Shown here in pieces: positions 6,377 through 10,132 of a stretch of 10,132 nt of DNA. Position 1 is the stretch's first letter. Each line of letters opens with the position of its first letter. The stretch spans positions 1-10,132 of the forward strand of contig JAHZEE010000036.1 of assembly GCA_019421975.1 (NCBI GenBank), written 5' to 3'. Position numbers and translations under genes: made by a program. The notes beneath the pieces are model-generated. The model did no database searches and was not told the origin of the DNA. It saw nothing but the letters and a program-made list of their open reading frames with translations. The stretch comes from Clostridiales bacterium. Its GTDB lineage: Bacteria > Bacillota > Clostridia > Oscillospirales > Oscillospiraceae.

Positions 6377-7727
6377 GTGGAAGGTACATACCTCCCTGCA
6401 GGCAAAGATGATCTGCTCCCTGGTGGCGGCGGTACTCTGCGCGGTCTTTGTATTTGTGGCGGGTCTTGTGGTGGAAACCTGCTATATCAACTACTACTAT
6501 CTGCGCGATGATGTGACCTTTCAACGGAATATCAATCATTTGGCTGCGCTTCAAAGCTATGTGGAGACCAATGCCGTGCTGTCCACAGACACCAACGCCA
6601 TCTCCCACTGGACGGTCCAGGAGAAGTTCGTCTATCTGCTTTTTTACGATGAGACCGATGCCTTTGCGTTCAGCGCCGGATGGTGGGGCATAGACAATGA
6701 GGTGCCCAGCGGGGAGCCAGGTGAGACGGCGAACCTGTTCCCGGTCTACTTTTCAGACCGGCCCATGATGGTGGAGATTTACGACTACTCGGAGTACAAG
6801 GTCCAGGAGATCTGGGACGCGGTCTTATTGATGCTCAGCGGCATTGTATTTCTACTGGTCATGCTGGTCTACAGCCAGCGGCTCACACAGCGCATCATGC
6901 GCCTGTCAAAAGAGGTCGAGCGCATGGGCGGCAATCACCTGGAGGGTGAAATCACCAAGAAGGGCAATGACGAGATCTCCCTGCTGGCAATGGACATCGA
7001 TCACATGCGCCAAAAGATCCTGGAACAGATGAAAAGTGAGCAGCGGGCAGTGCAGGCCAACACGGATCTGATCACAGCGATCTCACACGATATCCGAACG
7101 CCGCTGACCGCGCTGCTGGGGTATCTTGACTTGGCAGTGGAAGGGCAGTATGATTCTGAACAGACCCTGCGGCAATACCTGCACACCAGCCGGGAAAAAG
7201 CACTGCAGCTCAAGGCCATGACAGACGAGCTGTTTCAGTACTTCCTGGTGTTTGGACGGGAGAAGCTTCCGCTGCAGCTGGAGCGATACCGGGCGGAAAT
7301 CCTGCTGGAGCAGATCCTGGGAGAGCATTGCGCACAGCTGCAGATGAACGGCTTCCGGGTCAAGATGATTCTTCCGCCCTGCGGGGAGCTGTGTGTGGAT
7401 GTCAAATACCTGCGGCGGGTCTTTGACAATCTGTTTTCCAATATTGAGAAGTACGCCGAGCGCAGCAAACCCGTTGCAGTTCTGGTGGAGCCGCGGGAGA
7501 ACCAGCTCCATATCTGTATCTGCAACACCATCTCTTCGCAGCCCAGCCGCACCGCAAGTACCAAGATCGGCCTGAAATCCGCGCGGGCGATCATGGAGCA
7601 GATGCAGGGAAAGCTGCTGACAACAGAGGATAAAAAACACTTTGTGGTGGAGGCGATTCTGCCTCTGGCGTCGGCCCGACCGGCCCAGCACGAAGATGAA
7701 AAGAATGATGTATCAGATGAATCATAG
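6369..7727 (+). CDS. Membrane sensor histidine kinase with divergent ATP-binding motifs
   Basis: A 452-residue sensor kinase starting at TTG 6369, inside the end of the regulator gene; GGAAAGGGG at 6353-6361 lies 7 bases before it. Residues 14-36 form TM1 and ~148-168 form TM2, enclosing an extracytoplasmic sensor loop of about 110 residues with many Tyr, Trp and acidic residues. A HAMP-like linker (about 170-222) follows. The H-box is ITAISHDIRTPL with phospho-acceptor H240. The catalytic domain has an N-box, VFDNLFSNIEKY (N354 and N358). The usual G1 motif DxGxG is absent, with ICNTISSQ at its place. The G2 region reads STKIGLKSARAIMEQMQG instead of GxGLGL. Such kinases occur in Clostridia and Bacilli and are generally presumed active, since the N-box and GLK segment are kept. 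The acidic tail HEDEKNDVSDES is probably disordered. The stimulus is unknown; the lipoprotein encoded next may take part in sensing. Confidence 0.93.
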   Translation: MIKWKVHTSLQAKMICSLVAAVLCAVFVFVAGLVVETCYINYYYLRDDVTFQRNINHLAALQSYVETNAVLSTDTNAISHWTVQEKFVYLLFYDETDAFAFSAGWWGIDNEVPSGEPGETANLFPVYFSDRPMMVEIYDYSEYKVQEIWDAVLLMLSGIVFLLVMLVYSQRLTQRIMRLSKEVERMGGNHLEGEITKKGNDEISLLAMDIDHMRQKILEQMKSEQRAVQANTDLITAISHDIRTPLTALLGYLDLAVEGQYDSEQTLRQYLHTSREKALQLKAMTDELFQYFLVFGREKLPLQLERYRAEILLEQILGEHCAQLQMNGFRVKMILPPCGELCVDVKYLRRVFDNLFSNIEKYAERSKPVAVLVEPRENQLHICICNTISSQPSRTASTKIGLKSARAIMEQMQGKLLTTEDKKHFVVEAILPLASARPAQHEDEKNDVSDES

Positions 7728-7731
7728 GAGG
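7726..7731 (+). promoter_or_regulatory. Ribosome binding site overlapping the kinase stop codon
   Basis: AGGAGG begins within the TAG stop of the kinase gene and is 7 bases before the ATG of the lipoprotein gene. No terminator or promoter can be placed between the two genes, so the lipoprotein is on the two-component transcript. Confidence 0.85.
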
Positions 7732-7738
7732 AGTTCGC

Positions 7739-10078
7739 ATGAAAAATAGAATCAAACAGGCACTCTCGCTTTTGCTGGCGGCGGTCATGATGATGACGCT
7801 GTTTTCCGCCTGCGGCGGCGAGCAGACACCGGGCGTGGATCCCGATTCCACGGTCTATGTCGCGTCCTTTCAAGAGCTGAACGCCGACATTGGCGCCACA
7901 GGATCCCTGTACATCAGCAGCACGCTGCTCTCGGACGACACAGTCTACCTGGCGGCCCAGGTCGAAGAGCAGAACGGCGAGGAATACACCTATCAGAATA
8001 AGCTGCTGTCGGTTTCCCGTGAGACCGGCGAGACCAAGGAGCTGCTGACGCTGGACATTGCGGACTTTGCCCCCGGCATGCAGGGGGATGTGAATATCCA
8101 GTCCATGCAGCTGATGGACGACGGCTCGCTCTGGCTGCTGGAGTCTGTCTACAGCTATTCCTTTGACCTGCCGGCGGATTTCAACCCGGAGACAGACGAC
8201 CAGTACAACTATTATGTGGACAACGGCAATCAGATCTATCTGGTGCACCTGTCGGCAGACGGCGAGCAGCTGGCGAATATCCCGCTGCAGGACACACTGG
8301 GGGAGAACTCCTATGCCTCCAGCTTCCAGATCGCGGATGACGGCAGCATCTACCTGTCAAGCGGCTGGGAGGCCGTCTATGTGCTGGACAGCGCCGGTAA
8401 GCTGCAGTTCAAAGTGGAAGAGCCCAATCTGTATGACACCCTTGTAAAGCTCTCCGACGGGTCGATTGCAGCGATGCGCTGGGGCGAGAAGATGGAGCTC
8501 TGCAAGATCGATCCGGCGACCAAGGCGCTGGGAGATGCGCTGCCCTTTGATACGACGAATTTCGGCAATTTCTATCCTGGCGACGACAAGTATGACTTCT
8601 ACTATGACAACCAGAACACGGTCTTCGGCTACAGTGCAAAGACACAGAGCTCTGAGCGGCTGTTTGACTGGCTCTCTGCCGATGTGGACGGCAGCACCAT
8701 CAACGGGCTGCGCATCGGGGCAGACGGCATTGTGACGGCGCTGGCGACAGAGTGGGACGATTCCTATACGACGCAAAAGCTCAGCGTGATCACCCTGACC
8801 CCGAAGAAGGCCTCTGAAGTGGAGGCAAAGATCCCGCTGACGCTGGCCACCATGTATCTGGATTCCCAGCTGCGGAACCTGGTGCTGGACTTCAACCGCA
8901 CCAACGAGACCTATCGGATTGATGTCAAGGACTACTCCGAGTTCAACACGCAGGACGACTACTCCGCCGGCCAGACCAAGCTGGCCACAGAGATCATCTC
9001 CGGAAATGTGCCGGACATCCTGGCAGTGAGCGGCCTTCCCATTGACCAGTATGCGGCCAAGGGCCTTCTGGAGGACCTGTGGCCCTACATCGACGCGGAC
9101 ACAGAGCTGGGCGGCCGGGAGGCGCTGGTCTCTCCGGTATTTGACGCTCTGCAGACAGAAGACGGAAAACTCTATGAGATCACCTCCGGCTTCAGCGTTG
9201 ATACGGCCATCGGCCTGTCGAAGATTGTCGGCACCGAGATGGGCTGGAGCTGGGATGACATGCAGGCGGCCATGGCGAAGATGCCGGAGGGCGCAACCGT
9301 CTTCAGCCCCAGCACGACCAAGGAGACCGGCATGTACTACATGTGCTACTCCAACCTGGACCAGTTTGTGGACTGGTCGACCGGCGAGTGCAGCTTCGAC
9401 AGCGAGGATTTCATCAAAATCCTGGAGTTTGTCAACACCTTCCCGGCGGAGTATGACTGGGAGGCCGAAGGCAATACCTATGTGCCGGACAGTCAGAGAA
9501 TCCGCGCCGGAGAGCAGATGCTGGCGACCTCGTACATCTATGATTTCGAGTACTTCCTGGTCGATCAGCTGCAGTACGGCGATGAGATCACCTATGTGGG
9601 GTATCCGTCCTCGGATGGCAGCGGCAGCTCGTTCTCTCTGCAGGACAGCTACGCCATGTCCTCCAAGTGTGCCAACAAGGAGGGCGCGTGGGAGTTCATG
9701 CGTCAGTTTTTGACGGAGAAATACCAGGAGGAGTCCTGGGGCAACCTGCCGACCAACCAGGCGCGCATGGATGCAATGATGAAAGAGGCCATGACCCAGG
9801 AGACGACAACGGACGAGAACGGCAATATCATCAATGTCCCGCTGACCACTTGGTATGTGGACGACCAGGAGTACGAGGTGTACGCCATGACCCAGGAGCA
9901 GGCGGATGAGCTGATGCAGATTATCAACAGCACCCACAAGATCTCCCGCTATGATGAGAACATCTCCGGCATTATTGGTGAGGAAGTGGAGGCCTACTTT
10001 GCCGGGCAGCGGTCGGTCCAGGACACGGCCAATATGATTCAGAGCCGCGTCAAGCTGTATGTCAATGAACAGCGCTAA
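7739..10078 (+). CDS. Large lipoprotein: beta-propeller-like N-terminal half plus ABC extracellular solute-binding domain
   Basis: A 779-residue exported lipoprotein. The signal peptide ends in the lipobox LFSAC, with C25 as the lipidated residue. Residues ~35-355 contain spaced D-G-S/I blade-like turns: DDGSLWLLE near 127, ADDGSIYLSS near 199, SDGSIAAMRW near 239 and ADGIVTALA near 328. This looks like a beta-propeller or related repeat fold. From ~364 on the protein looks like a family 1 extracellular solute-binding protein: IPLTLATMYLDSQLRNLVLDFNR, then a Glu/Asp-containing ITSGFSVDTAIGLSKIVG hinge region, and KEGAWEFMRQFLTEKYQ near the C-terminus, typical of sugar-binding members. It is about 350 residues longer than an ordinary binding protein. 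No permease is seen in the window, but a further gene overlaps its stop. Co-transcription with the kinase suggests ligand presentation to the sensor, nutrient uptake under its control, or both. The ligand is unknown; sugar is the family's most common ligand. Confidence 0.87.
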   Translation: MKNRIKQALSLLLAAVMMMTLFSACGGEQTPGVDPDSTVYVASFQELNADIGATGSLYISSTLLSDDTVYLAAQVEEQNGEEYTYQNKLLSVSRETGETKELLTLDIADFAPGMQGDVNIQSMQLMDDGSLWLLESVYSYSFDLPADFNPETDDQYNYYVDNGNQIYLVHLSADGEQLANIPLQDTLGENSYASSFQIADDGSIYLSSGWEAVYVLDSAGKLQFKVEEPNLYDTLVKLSDGSIAAMRWGEKMELCKIDPATKALGDALPFDTTNFGNFYPGDDKYDFYYDNQNTVFGYSAKTQSSERLFDWLSADVDGSTINGLRIGADGIVTALATEWDDSYTTQKLSVITLTPKKASEVEAKIPLTLATMYLDSQLRNLVLDFNRTNETYRIDVKDYSEFNTQDDYSAGQTKLATEIISGNVPDILAVSGLPIDQYAAKGLLEDLWPYIDADTELGGREALVSPVFDALQTEDGKLYEITSGFSVDTAIGLSKIVGTEMGWSWDDMQAAMAKMPEGATVFSPSTTKETGMYYMCYSNLDQFVDWSTGECSFDSEDFIKILEFVNTFPAEYDWEAEGNTYVPDSQRIRAGEQMLATSYIYDFEYFLVDQLQYGDEITYVGYPSSDGSGSSFSLQDSYAMSSKCANKEGAWEFMRQFLTEKYQEESWGNLPTNQARMDAMMKEAMTQETTTDENGNIINVPLTTWYVDDQEYEVYAMTQEQADELMQIINSTHKISRYDENISGIIGEEVEAYFAGQRSVQDTANMIQSRVKLYVNEQR

Positions 10079-10132
10079 GCCAGGCAGACGGATTCGGTTT
10101 CCAAAGCTCAAGTTTCAAAAGCCGGAGCACAC
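10065..10132 (+). CDS. Possible start of a further gene, running out of the window
   Basis: An ATG at 10065 overlaps the end of the lipoprotein gene by 14 bases and opens a frame that stays open to the window edge (22 codons). The visible N-terminus is very basic: MNSAKPGRRIRFPKLKFQKP. Such a cytoplasmic, positively charged lead is common before the first membrane helix of an ABC permease, which would fit behind a solute-binding protein gene. No clear ribosome binding site precedes it, so translation would depend on coupling. Only 68 bases are visible, so no family can be assigned. Confidence 0.35.
   Translation, partial: MNSAKPGRRIRFPKLKFQKPEH

Noticed and set aside
7235..8248. A 337-codon minus-strand frame across the kinase-lipoprotein junction
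   Set aside because: It overlaps two well-supported genes and shows no domain; coding evidence on the plus strand is far stronger.
8357..10111. A 584-codon open frame on the minus strand opposite the lipoprotein gene
   Set aside because: It is antisense to a gene with clear lipobox and solute-binding features, has no ribosome binding site context, and its composition (His, Arg, Leu, Val) is that of a codon-bias shadow.

Overview
The window looks like a chromosomal stretch of a moderately GC-rich, low-branching Gram-positive anaerobe of the Clostridia, most likely in or near the Oscillospiraceae (Flavonifractor/Oscillibacter-like gut bacteria). The reasons are a Clostridia-style S-layer-homology protein, strong AGGAGG ribosome binding sites, lipoprotein signals, a GHKL-variant sensor kinase, and GC-rich genes separated by AT-rich promoter regions. 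This placement is inference from gene style, not from a marker gene.

Layout. (1) Positions 1-795: 3' end of a MacB/FtsX-type ABC transporter permease. (2) 811-2670: a secreted protein with three S-layer homology repeats and a repetitive beta-rich C-terminal part, probably in the same operon, closed by a strong hairpin terminator. (3) 2771-5047: a separate promoter, then a two-gene operon. The first gene encodes a duplicated DUF1538 membrane protein that appears to start at a rare ATT codon. The second encodes a protein with two PII-like halves. (4) 5046-5083: a bidirectional terminator whose stem supplies parts of both converging stop codons. (5) 5082-5525, minus strand: a GNAT acetyltransferase. 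(6) 5526-5686: a divergent regulatory region with two extended -10 promoters and a direct repeat matching the published CiaR consensus. (7) 5687-10078: a tightly packed operon of OmpR-family response regulator, histidine kinase and a large lipoprotein that combines a beta-propeller-like half with an ABC solute-binding half. (8) From 10065: the possible start of a further overlapping gene that leaves the window.

How the genes may work together. The DUF1538/PII pair looks like a membrane transporter or channel with a dedicated cytosolic PII-type regulator, analogous in layout to AmtB-GlnK; the substrate is unknown. The two-component operon couples sensor, regulator and a surface binding protein in one transcript, so the lipoprotein may be the ligand-sensing partner of the kinase, the nutrient-uptake output of the system, or both. 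The CiaR-like repeat lies about 50-70 bases upstream of both predicted start sites, so the regulator may control itself and the divergent acetyltransferase.

No RNA genes, insertion sequences, CRISPR arrays or phage genes were seen. No gene-free stretch exceeds 300 bases.
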